From Salinispira pacifica (GTDB taxonomy: Bacteria; Spirochaetota; Spirochaetia; DSM-27196; Salinispiraceae), in NCBI RefSeq assembly GCF_000507245.1, contig NC_023035.1:2585570-2649569 (forward strand): a stretch of 64,000 nt of DNA. The letters are read 5' to 3'. Made by a program: the position numbers and the translations under genes. Under the pieces are notes generated by a model. The model did not search any database. It had not been told where the DNA came from and saw nothing but the letters and a program-made list of their open reading frames with translations. This document shows, one piece after another, positions 35,727-43,836 of the stretch; position 1 is the stretch's first letter, and every line of letters begins with the position of its first letter.

Positions 35727-37166
35727 TTATTGAAGCTGGACCTCATTGAAGTGAAGGTTTTCTTTCGGGTCCTTCCGCTTCTCTTCGGTTCTCTCATGGA
35801 TATCTGCATCCTGATACAAGGCCACCCCCATTGAGATAAGCCCGTCAACAGGGCGGCAGTCCGGGGCATGAAGATTACCTTCCCGGTTATATGCAACCGA
35901 CCCACAGCCTCCGCCGCAGGCCAGCTGGAGGGAACAGTCCCGGCATGCGGATATGGAGAGCACGTCACGATCTTCCCAGTCGGCAATTCTGTCATGGTCC
36001 AGATCCGTATGAGGATAAAAGCGCCCCAATTGTTCACCGTCCTTTCCCACTGTGGCGGTGCATGAGTAGATCTGACCGGTGTAATCATATGCCCATTCAG
36101 TTTTGGTGCCCGGGCAGCTGTCGAATAGAGGCGCCGGCAGTTCACCGTTCTCAAACAGGAAGCGGGAGATACTGTAGGCTGGGGTGTGAAACTCAAGAAT
36201 CTGAGGGTATCGTTGAATCTGCTCAAAAAGATCCTCGTACATTTCCAGCCTTCCGTAGAGGCGGTTCTGCTGATCCTGACAGTAGTGAAGCTCATAGTTC
36301 CGGCCCAGTTGGGTTTTAAATCGCGGATTGGCCGTCCACCCCCGCTTCAGGGCAAAATCTGCCAGCTCATGAAGCCGGGGAAGATTGTCCCTGTCCAGCA
36401 CTGAACGGAGGTTAATCTCCAGCCCCGCAGCGAGGGCGTCATCTATTCCCCGGACCACTTTCTCAAAATTCCGGTATTCGCCGCCGTTCATCCGTCCGGC
36501 CTTCAGAGGCCTTCGTCGGTCATGAACATCCCCCACTCCATCCAGCGTTACCTGAATCTCCCGGATTTTGGCCGTTGAGAGCAGATCGATGTATTCACTG
36601 AGATAATACCCGTTGGTAACCAGAGCGATTTCCACATTGCGTGCATTGGCGCCTTCAATGAGACGGGAGATAATCTTCCGCTGTCCCCCTCCGGGCAGAA
36701 GGGGTTCGCCGCCGAACACGGTGAGGTACCACGGTTTCCCCGCCAGATGTGTATCCAGATGGGTGAAAAACGCATCAATTACATCATCCTGAGCCTGATG
36801 GGAATCGTGAATGTATCCGTCCTGGTAACAGTAATCACAGGCAAAATTGCAGGCGTAGCCGGGAACATAGAAGACCTGCACTTCGCCGGCATCCCTCTCC
36901 CTGATAAAATCGGCGTACGCCAGCCGGTACAGGGAGGTTTCCCGCTCCGGATCGATAATATAGCCCTTCTCCGATAATTCCCGATAATCATCCGACTCAG
37001 GCTCTGAGAGTATGCTGCCGTCCCGGATTTTCGAGGCCAGTTCAGGAGAAATGATATCCGCCTGCCTGTGGAGAAGGTTCACCACAATCCAATCCTCCTG
37101 CCGGTGAATCTGTTTCAGGATATTGTGTCGGGAAAGGGTTTTATTCATTGATTGCTTAGCTTCCAT
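35727..37166 (-). CDS. radical SAM/SPASM peptide-maturase-like enzyme
   Basis: The 479-residue protein has an N-terminal region (EDWIVVNLLHRQADIISPELASKI) common in peptide-maturing radical SAM enzymes, then the [4Fe-4S]-SAM motif C-x3-C-x2-C at Cys106, Cys110 and Cys113 (YACNFACDYCYQDGY). The C-terminal SPASM domain is complete: DSCPGTKTEWAYDYTGQIYSC and CRDCSLQLACGGGCGSVAYN ending in APDC, for two auxiliary clusters. Such enzymes form thioether or C-C bonds in ribosomal peptides. The start is ATG 37166 with AGGAAG 7 nt upstream; the earlier in-frame start is over the leader. It follows the 35-residue peptide gene across an attenuator-like hairpin. Confidence 0.9.
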   Translation of the reverse strand: MEAKQSMNKTLSRHNILKQIHRQEDWIVVNLLHRQADIISPELASKIRDGSILSEPESDDYRELSEKGYIIDPERETSLYRLAYADFIRERDAGEVQVFYVPGYACNFACDYCYQDGYIHDSHQAQDDVIDAFFTHLDTHLAGKPWYLTVFGGEPLLPGGGQRKIISRLIEGANARNVEIALVTNGYYLSEYIDLLSTAKIREIQVTLDGVGDVHDRRRPLKAGRMNGGEYRNFEKVVRGIDDALAAGLEINLRSVLDRDNLPRLHELADFALKRGWTANPRFKTQLGRNYELHYCQDQQNRLYGRLEMYEDLFEQIQRYPQILEFHTPAYSISRFLFENGELPAPLFDSCPGTKTEWAYDYTGQIYSCTATVGKDGEQLGRFYPHTDLDHDRIADWEDRDVLSISACRDCSLQLACGGGCGSVAYNREGNLHAPDCRPVDGLISMGVALYQDADIHERTEEKRKDPKENLHFNEVQLQ

Positions 37167-37212
37167 TGTTGTACTTCCTGATGTGTTCCCGATTCCGCTG
37201 CTGCGGTACAGG

Positions 37213-37250
37213 AAAAATGACTCCGGGGAAGGGCTCACCCTCCCCCGAAG
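37213..37250 (-). terminator. attenuator-like terminator between peptide and radical SAM genes
   Basis: On the minus strand CTTCGGGGGAGGG pairs along its whole 13-bp length with CCCTTCCCCGGAG (two G-U pairs) around a TGAG loop and is followed by TCATTTTTCC. It lies between the peptide stop (37311) and the maturase start (37166), so it would lower read-through into the maturase. Confidence 0.7.
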
Positions 37251-37310
37251 CCCCCGAAATACGACCCGCCGTACATTCGGCGGATCCGGGATGACCTGGA
37301 CCCGGGGTCC

Positions 37311-37418
37311 TCAGTCGTGACAGCCCGCAACGACAGGGGACACCTTGGCACAACACTGAGCCTGGTTCTTATCGCCTTTGGGCTTTTTGCGGATCAGAGA
37401 CTTCATGGATTTCTTCAT
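37311..37418 (-). CDS. 35-residue Cys-containing peptide, candidate RiPP precursor
   Basis: The 36-codon frame begins ATG at 37418, 8 nt after a perfect AAGGAGG. It encodes MKKSMKSLIRKKPKGDKNQ (basic leader-like half) and AQCCAKVSPVVAGCHD (hydrophobic core-like half with three Cys at 22, 23 and 33). No signal peptide is seen. Position between the methyltransferase and the radical SAM gene, strong translation signals and an attenuator after it are typical of precursor peptides. It is too short for most gene finders. The modification and fate are unknown. Confidence 0.75.
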   Translation of the reverse strand: MKKSMKSLIRKKPKGDKNQAQCCAKVSPVVAGCHD

Positions 37419-37446
37419 AAAGATCCCTCCTTAGGTTTCAGCTTCG

Positions 37447-37468
37447 CCCCGTTCCTGAAGGAACGGGG
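37447..37468 (-). other. perfect hairpin in the peptide gene leader
   Basis: CCCCGTTCC and GGAACGGGG form a perfect 9-bp stem with a TTCA loop. It lies between the methyltransferase stop and the peptide Shine-Dalgarno. The T-run precedes the stem on the transcribed strand, so it is not a normal terminator; it may be a processing or stability element. Confidence 0.7.
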
Positions 37469-37477
37469 AAAAAACAT

Positions 37478-38143
37478 CTATTTGCTGCAGCAGGATGATC
37501 CTCCGGTCTTGTAACCCAGAATCGTCCAGCTGCAAACTTCCACTTTCCCCTTATCATAGGGGGTGCTTTCTTCCAGAATTTGAACATCCTTGAACCCCGC
37601 ATCTGATAGCTGGGTGATGTATTCTTCCCGGGTCACCGAGCCGGCCCAGCATTCTGCAACCGCCTGGGGATCCTCTGCATACTCATGGGGAACCGGCTGA
37701 AGCGAATAGATGTCGCTCACCACAAAACGGCCGCCGGGTTTGAGAATTCGGTGAATTTCCTTCCATACCATGCCTTTATCAGCCGCATGGTTGATGGTGC
37801 AGTTGGAGATGAGCAGATCCACTGAATTGCATTTCAGAGGAATGTATTCAAGATTGCTTTGGTGAAGTTCCACCTGTTCTTCCAGGTTCAGCTTGGTAAT
37901 GGTTTTCCGGGCTTTGGCAAGCATTCCCCGGCTGATATCCACACCGTGAACCCGGCCTTCAGGTCCCACGGCTTCCGCAAGGGTAACAAGGTCATTCCCT
38001 CTGCCGCTTCCCAGGTCCACACATACTTCCCCCGGCCGGGGTTGGGATTTATCTATAGCTCCGCCGCAGGATAGACAGCAGCTGGTCTCAGCCAAGTCGC
38101 TGTATCGCAGGTCTATTGCGGAGAGTACGTTTTCTTCGGACAT
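37478..38143 (-). CDS. ArsM-like Cys-rich SAM methyltransferase
   Basis: The 221-residue protein has a class I methyltransferase fold (VDLGSGRGND at 42-51, GVDISRGML, LISNCTINHAADKG, LKPGGRFVVSD). It resembles arsenite methyltransferases, sharing Cys115 (ISNC), Cys165 (ECWAGS, the ArsM C-x-x-G-A position) and an N-terminal Cys cluster (Cys22, Cys23, Cys26). It also ends with a GGSSCCSK tail not usual in ArsM. It could methylate arsenic, a peptide Cys or another thiol/metalloid. An AGGAG Shine-Dalgarno lies 7 nt before the ATG. As first gene of the cluster it precedes the 35-residue peptide. Confidence 0.8.
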   Translation of the reverse strand: MSEENVLSAIDLRYSDLAETSCCLSCGGAIDKSQPRPGEVCVDLGSGRGNDLVTLAEAVGPEGRVHGVDISRGMLAKARKTITKLNLEEQVELHQSNLEYIPLKCNSVDLLISNCTINHAADKGMVWKEIHRILKPGGRFVVSDIYSLQPVPHEYAEDPQAVAECWAGSVTREEYITQLSDAGFKDVQILEESTPYDKGKVEVCSWTILGYKTGGSSCCSK

Positions 38144-38165
38144 ACTATGCTCCTATGTGACAATT

Positions 38166-38179
38166 CGCTACATGTCGCG
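38166..38179 (-). promoter_or_regulatory. near-palindrome in the leader of the methyltransferase-peptide cluster
   Basis: CGCTACATGTCGCG is symmetric apart from one mismatched pair and lies between the predicted transcript start and the methyltransferase ATG. A regulatory role is unproven. Confidence 0.3.
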
Positions 38180-38219
38180 TCGGTACACTTCGTGGCATTA
38201 CTGGTACGTTCTTACTTCT

Positions 38220-38247
38220 ATTTTAATCTCTGGTTCATAAAACACAA
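38220..38247 (-). promoter_or_regulatory. candidate promoter of the methyltransferase-peptide-radical SAM cluster
   Basis: Minus-strand TTGTGT (38247-38242) and TAAAAT (38225-38220) are separated by 16 nt, giving a leader of about 70 nt. Confidence 0.5.
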
Positions 38248-38424
38248 GGATTGTTTTGGGTACACTTTTATCTATATTTAATTTTTTATATATTGTCAAC
38301 ACGGAGAGGGAGATCCCTTCAAGCCGTCTCATCCGGCGTATCTCAGGGAGGCATTCCCTTCACAGGCCGGCGAAAATCCGCTACACTCCATGCTCAATCC
38401 CCCATACCACGTAAAGGAGTTTCC

Positions 38425-40086
38425 ATGGAAATCTCATCCCTACAAAAAGCCCGTTATGAATATCAGCCCAAGCTTCCCGCAGCCCTTGATTCGGCAATTT
38501 CCGATATCAGGGTAGAACTTGGCGACCCCACTGAATCAGTGGCGGACCAGGATCAGGTAAAAAGCCTCTTCCCCCACAGCTACGGTGCCCCGATTGCGGT
38601 ATTCGCATCCGGAAAGGGCAAAACATCACAGAATCCCCTGCGGGTCGGAGTAATTCTCTCCGGCGGACAGGCTCCCGGAGGCCATAATGTAATTACCGGT
38701 CTCTATGACGGACTGAAGAAAGCCAACTCTCAGAGCAACCTGGTGGGTTTCCTGGGCGGTCCCAGCGGTCTCATGGACAACGATTTTATCGTTTTCGACG
38801 ATGCAAAGATTGACGCCTTCCGGAATACCGGAGGATTCGACATCATCGGATCTGGGCGCACCAAAATCGAAACGGACGAGCAGTTTGCAGCAGCCCTGAA
38901 TACCGCCAAAGAACAGAAGCTTGATGCCGTGGTGGTCATCGGCGGAGATGATTCAAACACCAACGCAGCCCTCCTGGCTGAATACTTCAAGGATAACGGA
39001 ACTGACATACAGGTTATCGGTGTACCCAAAACAATAGACGGGGACCTAAAGAACGAATACATCGAAACATCCTTCGGATTTGATACCGCAGTGAAAACCT
39101 ACTCGGAGCTGATCGGAAATATTATGCGGGATGCCAACTCCGCAAAAAAATACTGGCATTTCATCAAGCTGATGGGACGCTCCGCCAGCCATATCGCATT
39201 GGAAGCCGCATTGCAGACCCACCCCAATGTAGCCATTATCAGCGAGGAAGTGGCGGAAAAGAAAAAAAGCCTGAACCAGATCGTTGAAGAGATTGCCAAT
39301 GTGGTTCGTCACCGTTCCGACAACGGCGAAAACTTCGGCATCGCGCTGATTCCCGAAGGTCTGATTGAGTTTATTCCGGAAATGAAGACCCTCATCTCCG
39401 AACTGAATGATTTGCTGGCCCACGACGAGAAGTACTTTGCCACCTTGAAGAGTTTTGAGGATCAGGCGGAATTTGCGGTGAGCAAACTCAGCGACCACAG
39501 CGCCAAAGTATTTTCCTCCCTTCCCCGGGGCATCCGCCAGCAGCTTCTCCTGGACCGGGATCCCCATGGAAACGTGCAGGTAAGCCTCATCGATACGGAA
39601 AAACTCCTCATCGAGATGGTGGGAGAACTGCTGGCACAGTGGAAAGCTCAGGGAAATTTCTCCGGTTCTTTCAAGGCCCTGGCCCATTTCTTCGGGTACG
39701 AAGGACGCTGTGCCTTCCCTTCCAATTTCGACGCCGACTACACATACAGCCTCGGATACACCGCATTCCTGCTCATTGCCAACGGTCTCACCGGCTACCT
39801 TTCCAGCGTCCGGAACCTGGACAAACCCGCATCAGAATGGGTTGCAGGAGGTATTCCCCTGACCATGATGATGAACATGGAGCAGCGCCACGGCAAGATG
39901 AAGCCGGTAATCCGCAAGGCTCTGGTGGAGCTTGACGGCGCTCCATTCAAGGAGTTTTCTTCCAAACGGGATGACTGGGCGAAGAACACCCGATACTTCT
40001 TTCCCGGAGCCATTCAGTACTACGGACCGGCGGAAGTGTGCGATCAGCCCACTATCACACTGAAACTGGAGCGGTCCGGCAAATAA
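38425..40086 (+). CDS. pfp: pyrophosphate-dependent 6-phosphofructokinase
   Basis: Converts fructose 6-phosphate to the 1,6-bisphosphate with PPi. The 553-residue length is of the long PFP type. The phosphate-binding loop [11 protein letters not shown] and the GGDD motif ([12 protein letters not shown]) mark PPi rather than ATP use, since Asp replaces the Gly found in ATP-PFKs. [10 protein letters not shown] holds the catalytic TIDxD. The start is ATG 38425 with AAAGGAG upstream; the longer frame from 38251 is spacer. A terminator follows at 40133-40167. Confidence 0.96.
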   Translation: MEISSLQKARYEYQPKLPAALDSAISDIRVELGDPTESVADQDQVKSLFPHSYGAPIAVFASGKGKTSQNPLRVGVILSGGQAPGGHNVITGLYDGLKKANSQSNLVGFLGGPSGLMDNDFIVFDDAKIDAFRNTGGFDIIGSGRTKIETDEQFAAALNTAKEQKLDAVVVIGGDDSNTNAALLAEYFKDNGTDIQVIGVPKTIDGDLKNEYIETSFGFDTAVKTYSELIGNIMRDANSAKKYWHFIKLMGRSASHIALEAALQTHPNVAIISEEVAEKKKSLNQIVEEIANVVRHRSDNGENFGIALIPEGLIEFIPEMKTLISELNDLLAHDEKYFATLKSFEDQAEFAVSKLSDHSAKVFSSLPRGIRQQLLLDRDPHGNVQVSLIDTEKLLIEMVGELLAQWKAQGNFSGSFKALAHFFGYEGRCAFPSNFDADYTYSLGYTAFLLIANGLTGYLSSVRNLDKPASEWVAGGIPLTMMMNMEQRHGKMKPVIRKALVELDGAPFKEFSSKRDDWAKNTRYFFPGAIQYYGPAEVCDQPTITLKLERSGK

Positions 40087-40132
40087 TCCCGCCTGCCCGC
40101 AAAAGCAGAAGCAGTATCAACACATGAATCCA

Positions 40133-40167
40133 GGCCATCCGGCGTCATGCTGCCGGATGGCCTTTTT
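40133..40167 (+). terminator. intrinsic terminator after pfp
   Basis: GGCCATCCGGC pairs with GCCGGATGGCC around an 8-base loop and is followed by TTTTT. It overlaps the 5' extension of the next frame and shows that frame cannot start before it. Confidence 0.92.
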
Positions 40168-40221
40168 ATTTCGGTTGGGCATGCTTTACTTGCTGCCGCC
40201 ATATATACAATAATCAGGACA

Positions 40222-42003
40222 ATGGAAACCCCGGCCCGAAGCAGGCGCATCGAAAATATCCGCAAAATTCTTACTCCGGTGATCATTTTCACCTTCGTAT
40301 TAAGCATCATTTCCCTTTTTCTGGAACAGGCGGAAATAGACTCCCCTTTTATCGGGGTTTTCACCAATGCGGTTGATTTCACTCTTGCTTTCTTCATTCT
40401 GCTGGAGCTGATATTTGAGCTGATCAGTGCCCCATACAAGGGGATCTGGCTGAAAAACAATCTTGCTTCAACCCTTTTCTCCGCAGCCTTCCTGATTTTG
40501 TTTACCTACAACAAGTATGTTGAGTTTGTCATTCAGCCGGACCTGGAATCGGGGTTCCAGATTGCCGGTCTCATTGTGGTGCGGAACTTCTTCATGCTCT
40601 TCAAGGTGTTCGGCAGGATCCGCCGGATATCTGCTTTATTGAACAATTTGACAATCCATCCCGCCCAAACCCTGGTGTTGAGCTTTCTCATGGTGATTTT
40701 GGTGGGGACGTTTTTCCTCATGCTTCCGGTTACAACGGTGGATGGAAGCGGCTTGAATTTCATCGATGCCCTGTTCACCACCACCTCCGCAGTGTGTGTC
40801 ACCGGACTGATCGTGGTAGATACGGCAACACACTTCACCCTTCTGGGACAGGCGGGAATTCTCATACTCATCCAGATCGGCGGGCTGGGAATTATGATTC
40901 TCAGTTATTCTGCGGCCTGGGCCCTCCGGCGTTCCTTCAGTCTTCAGGATAAACTTCTCATTTCCTATATGACCAATGAAGATGACTTGAACCGGGTGAG
41001 CCGGTCCCTTCTCCAGATCATCACCCTCACCTTTTCCATCGAAGCCCTGGGTGCACTGTGGCTGTTCTTTTCGTTTTTTTCAGAGGGAATGGCCCTGGGA
41101 AAATCCGCCTGGTTTGCGGTCTTTCATTCCGTGTCGGCCTTCTGCAATGCGGGCTTTGCCCTGTTCAGCGACAGCCTGGAAGGTTTCGCCGGGAATATTC
41201 CGGTGAACCTGGGGGTGGCGTTTCTGATAATCTGCGGAGGTCTGAGCTTTGCGGTGATGATGGATCTTATGAAGATCCCGGGGAAGCTTCGCCCATTTTC
41301 AGGCCGGGCGGGTATTTCAGGCAAGCGGGGACTACAGCTGCAGCTGAACACCCGGGTGGTATTGCTGGTGAACCTCATCCTGCTCACAGCTGGGGTGCTG
41401 ATTTTTTACGGACTGGAGTACCGGAACAGCCTTTCTGCAGAACCGGTGGGAAGACAGTATCTCCTTGCCTTTTTCCAGACCGTAACCCTGCGTACCGCCG
41501 GATTCAATACCATGAATTTCGCCTCACTGGGCTCGGCTGCCCTCATGCTCTCACTCTTTCTGATGATTATCGGCGGTGCTTCAGGATCCACTGCCGGCGG
41601 GATGAAGGTGAACACCGTTGCGGTGGTGTTCAGCTACCTGAAATCCCGGCTCACAGGACGGGACCGGGTGCGGATTTTCGAGTACACGCTCACACGGAAT
41701 ACCTCAAGCAATGCACTGGTGCTCTTCATTTTTGCCGTCTCAACGATATTTGCCGGGGTGTTTTTTCTGAGCATCAGCGAGGAACAGCCCTTCCAGGATA
41801 TTGTGTTTGAGGTGGTCTCGGCCTTCGCCACTGTGGGAGTCAGCCGGGGAATCACCTCAGGGCTGAGTACGCCCGGCAGACTGATAATCTCCATACTGAT
41901 GTTCATGGGGCGTATCGGACCTCTGACCCTGCTCACCGCCCTGGCAGGAAGACGAGTGAACGACGGGGTGTATTATCCGGAAACTGACATTCTGATAGGA
42001 TAA
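40222..42003 (+). CDS. Trk/Ktr-type potassium transporter, membrane subunit
   Basis: The 593-residue protein is a KtrB/TrkH-type K+ channel-like subunit. Four M-P-M repeats carry the selectivity loops TTSAVCVTGLIVV, FCNAGFALFSDS, LRTAGFNTMNF and SAFATVGVSRG. An extra N-terminal membrane block (about 1-120) precedes the pore, longer than KtrB. The ATG at 40222 is chosen because the frame start at 40147 lies inside the pfp terminator. It is followed by the RCK regulator gene, giving a two-gene K+ uptake operon; c-di-AMP control is plausible given cdaA but not shown. Confidence 0.9.
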   Translation: METPARSRRIENIRKILTPVIIFTFVLSIISLFLEQAEIDSPFIGVFTNAVDFTLAFFILLELIFELISAPYKGIWLKNNLASTLFSAAFLILFTYNKYVEFVIQPDLESGFQIAGLIVVRNFFMLFKVFGRIRRISALLNNLTIHPAQTLVLSFLMVILVGTFFLMLPVTTVDGSGLNFIDALFTTTSAVCVTGLIVVDTATHFTLLGQAGILILIQIGGLGIMILSYSAAWALRRSFSLQDKLLISYMTNEDDLNRVSRSLLQIITLTFSIEALGALWLFFSFFSEGMALGKSAWFAVFHSVSAFCNAGFALFSDSLEGFAGNIPVNLGVAFLIICGGLSFAVMMDLMKIPGKLRPFSGRAGISGKRGLQLQLNTRVVLLVNLILLTAGVLIFYGLEYRNSLSAEPVGRQYLLAFFQTVTLRTAGFNTMNFASLGSAALMLSLFLMIIGGASGSTAGGMKVNTVAVVFSYLKSRLTGRDRVRIFEYTLTRNTSSNALVLFIFAVSTIFAGVFFLSISEEQPFQDIVFEVVSAFATVGVSRGITSGLSTPGRLIISILMFMGRIGPLTLLTALAGRRVNDGVYYPETDILIG

Positions 42004-42062
42004 TTCCCGGAGCTACCAGACACCGGGAATGGGTATGTGCCCGCAAGGGGCGTTCCGGTCTA

Positions 42063-42096
42063 AATAACCGCTGCGAATAACCGCTGCGAATAACCG
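42063..42096. repeat. 13-bp direct repeat before ktrA
   Basis: AATAACCGCTGCG occurs twice in tandem with a third partial copy (AATAACCG), about 25 nt upstream of the ktrA ATG. Confidence 0.85.
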
Positions 42097-42120
42097 GCAC
42101 AAACATATAAAGGAAGAACT

Positions 42121-42819
42121 ATGGCAAAGAAGAAAGAACAGGTATTTACCGTTATCGGCCTCGGTGCCTTCGGCAGCCAGGTCTGCAAGGTTCTTGCCGA
42201 CAGCGGAGCAAAGGTTATCGCCGTGGACAGTTCCGCAGAGCGGATCGACCGGGTCAAAAACTCCGTCACCCAGGCGGTGATCATGGACGCTACATCCGAA
42301 GAAGGTTTCGCCAAACTTCCGCTGGAGGATACTGATATTGCAGTGGTGGCCATCGGAGATAATATGGAGGCGAGCATTCTCAGCACCGCCCTTCTGAAGA
42401 AAGCCGGTGTACGCTACATCATCGCCCGTGCCATCAGTGCAATACACAGACAGGTTTTGCGACAGGTGGGTGCCGATGAAATTATCAATATTGAAGAGGA
42501 TGAAGGGGAGCAGCTTGCAATCCGGCTGATAGCACCCCAAATTCTTGACCGCATCCCCATTTCCAAGGATATCAGCATAGCCGAGGTGTATACCCCCAAA
42601 GATTTCAGCGGGCAGAGCCTGATCGATCTGGATCTGCGCAGCAGAATGCGGGTCAACGTGATAGCCATCAAAAAAAACGCCGTGGAACTTGATGAGCAGG
42701 GGAACCCCCACTCCAATGAGGAAATCCTCTTCCCCGACGGCAACTATCGACTGGACGAGGATGATATTATGCTGATCGTGGGGCAGAATCAGGATATTGA
42801 AGCATTCAACAGTCTTTGA
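42121..42819 (+). CDS. ktrA: KtrA/TrkA-type potassium regulator (RCK domain)
   Basis: The 232-residue protein begins VFTVIGLGAFGSQVCKVLADSG, the Rossmann nucleotide loop of RCK_N, and ends with an RCK_C domain (ISIAEVYTPKDFSGQSLIDLDLRS ... LDEDDIMLIVGQNQDIEAFNSL). It is the single-RCK form that gates a Ktr pore; ADP/ATP or NAD binding and, in many species, c-di-AMP binding to RCK_C regulate it. AAGGAAG lies near the ATG. It directly follows the membrane subunit. Confidence 0.93.
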   Translation: MAKKKEQVFTVIGLGAFGSQVCKVLADSGAKVIAVDSSAERIDRVKNSVTQAVIMDATSEEGFAKLPLEDTDIAVVAIGDNMEASILSTALLKKAGVRYIIARAISAIHRQVLRQVGADEIINIEEDEGEQLAIRLIAPQILDRIPISKDISIAEVYTPKDFSGQSLIDLDLRSRMRVNVIAIKKNAVELDEQGNPHSNEEILFPDGNYRLDEDDIMLIVGQNQDIEAFNSL

Positions 42820-42892
42820 CCCGGCAACACCGGGAAAGCCTTGTGGAATTTCCCGTCCCTACCCGGGTAAAACAGGTTGAGGAGGAAGGACC

Positions 42893-43720
42893 ATGGTAAT
42901 TCTTCGCAAATATTTCATTCACCTCTTGGGGATCATGTCGGTTATCTCCGTTCTTTTTCTTGGTGTATTCGCCTTTCTGCAGCTCAACACCGGGGGCGGG
43001 CTATCTACTCAAAGTTCCGGGGAATTGAAAGAGATCAGGGAAGGTGTTCTCTACATCTCAATTGTTCTGGCACTTCTTCAGTCCGGGATCTTTCTGCTCA
43101 TCCTTGCGGCAGCGGGGAAAACCCGGCGCCGGGCGGAGAATCTCATGCAGCGTAAGCTGTGGCTCAGCGCAGGGGGCGATGGTTGGCAGAAGGTGCTGGG
43201 CGAACTCGGCGAAAGCTTCTATGAGATGAATTCACAGCTTCTGCAGACCAATGAAGCCCGGGGGATCAAAATTCAGGCCATGAACCGACTGACAGAGTTC
43301 CTTGTGCAGAATCACGGTCAGCCCCTCTGCATCACCAATATTAAAGGTGAAATTCTGTATGCCAGCCCCTCATTCCTGGAAAAAACAGGAACAGGGCGTT
43401 CCCGGCTGATCAATTCCTTTATCTCCCAGGAATTTCCCGGCATCCGGCCGGGACATATTATCAACGCCTTTCAGAAGGACCATGGCGTGTACAGTGCGGA
43501 AAGCGAAAACGGCAATTTCTCCGTCTATCCGGTAAGGGACCATCGGCAGGAAATTACCTACCTTGTGTTCACCTCAGGAAACAGAAACTACAACGCTCTG
43601 AAATCCGAAAACAACACTCCATCATCCAAAGAGACCAAAGAGACATTGAAAAGCTCCGGAAGCGGCCAGGATTGGCTCCGCAAGACTTTTCAAAGGGTAT
43701 TGAAACGGGGCGGCAATTAG
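42893..43720 (+). CDS. membrane protein with a PAS-like domain, function unknown
   Basis: The 275-residue protein has two membrane helices (about 8-28 and 50-72), a short cytoplasmic helical linker (residues 80-140) and a PAS-like domain (about 145-215: QPLCITNIKGEILYASPSFLEKTGTG). The tail is Ser/Thr-rich. No kinase, GGDEF or receiver domain follows, so it is either a signalling adaptor or a truncated sensor. GAGGAAGGA lies before the ATG. It is downstream of ktrA by 73 nt on the same strand. Function unknown. Confidence 0.75.
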   Translation: MVILRKYFIHLLGIMSVISVLFLGVFAFLQLNTGGGLSTQSSGELKEIREGVLYISIVLALLQSGIFLLILAAAGKTRRRAENLMQRKLWLSAGGDGWQKVLGELGESFYEMNSQLLQTNEARGIKIQAMNRLTEFLVQNHGQPLCITNIKGEILYASPSFLEKTGTGRSRLINSFISQEFPGIRPGHIINAFQKDHGVYSAESENGNFSVYPVRDHRQEITYLVFTSGNRNYNALKSENNTPSSKETKETLKSSGSGQDWLRKTFQRVLKRGGN

Positions 43721-43732
43721 GTGTAGCATTCC

Positions 43733-43751
43733 GTTATTACTTTGTAATACC
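43733..43751 (+). promoter_or_regulatory. inverted repeat upstream of the Mn/Zn-type ABC genes
   Basis: GTTATTAC and GTAATACC flank a TTT centre, with one mismatch out of eight pairs. GTAAT/ATTAC half-sites resemble those used by metal-responsive repressors. Operator role is inference. Confidence 0.4.
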
Positions 43752-43791
43752 ATCTTCACGGACAACTTCGTTGCTCCCGGTGAATCTGTGC

Positions 43792-43822
43792 CCGTAATTC
43801 GTACCCTGGATCCGAATTACGG
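43792..43822 (+). promoter_or_regulatory. 10-bp perfect inverted repeat next to the ABC ATPase start
   Basis: CCGTAATTCG and CGAATTACGG are perfect complements around an 11-base loop, ending 14 nt before the ATG. It may be a second operator, or an RNA hairpin beside the Shine-Dalgarno region. Confidence 0.5.
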
Positions 43823-43836
43823 AAAGTGAGAAGATT

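Noticed and set aside
35591-36295. Minus-strand frame with a threonine/glutamate/arginine repeat tail
   Set aside because: It is the radical SAM gene read in another frame running into the 12-bp DNA repeat; no independent coding evidence.
40147-42003. Earlier start of the K+ transporter gene
   Set aside because: The upstream codons lie inside the pfp terminator hairpin, so the message for this gene must begin later; ATG 40222 is used.
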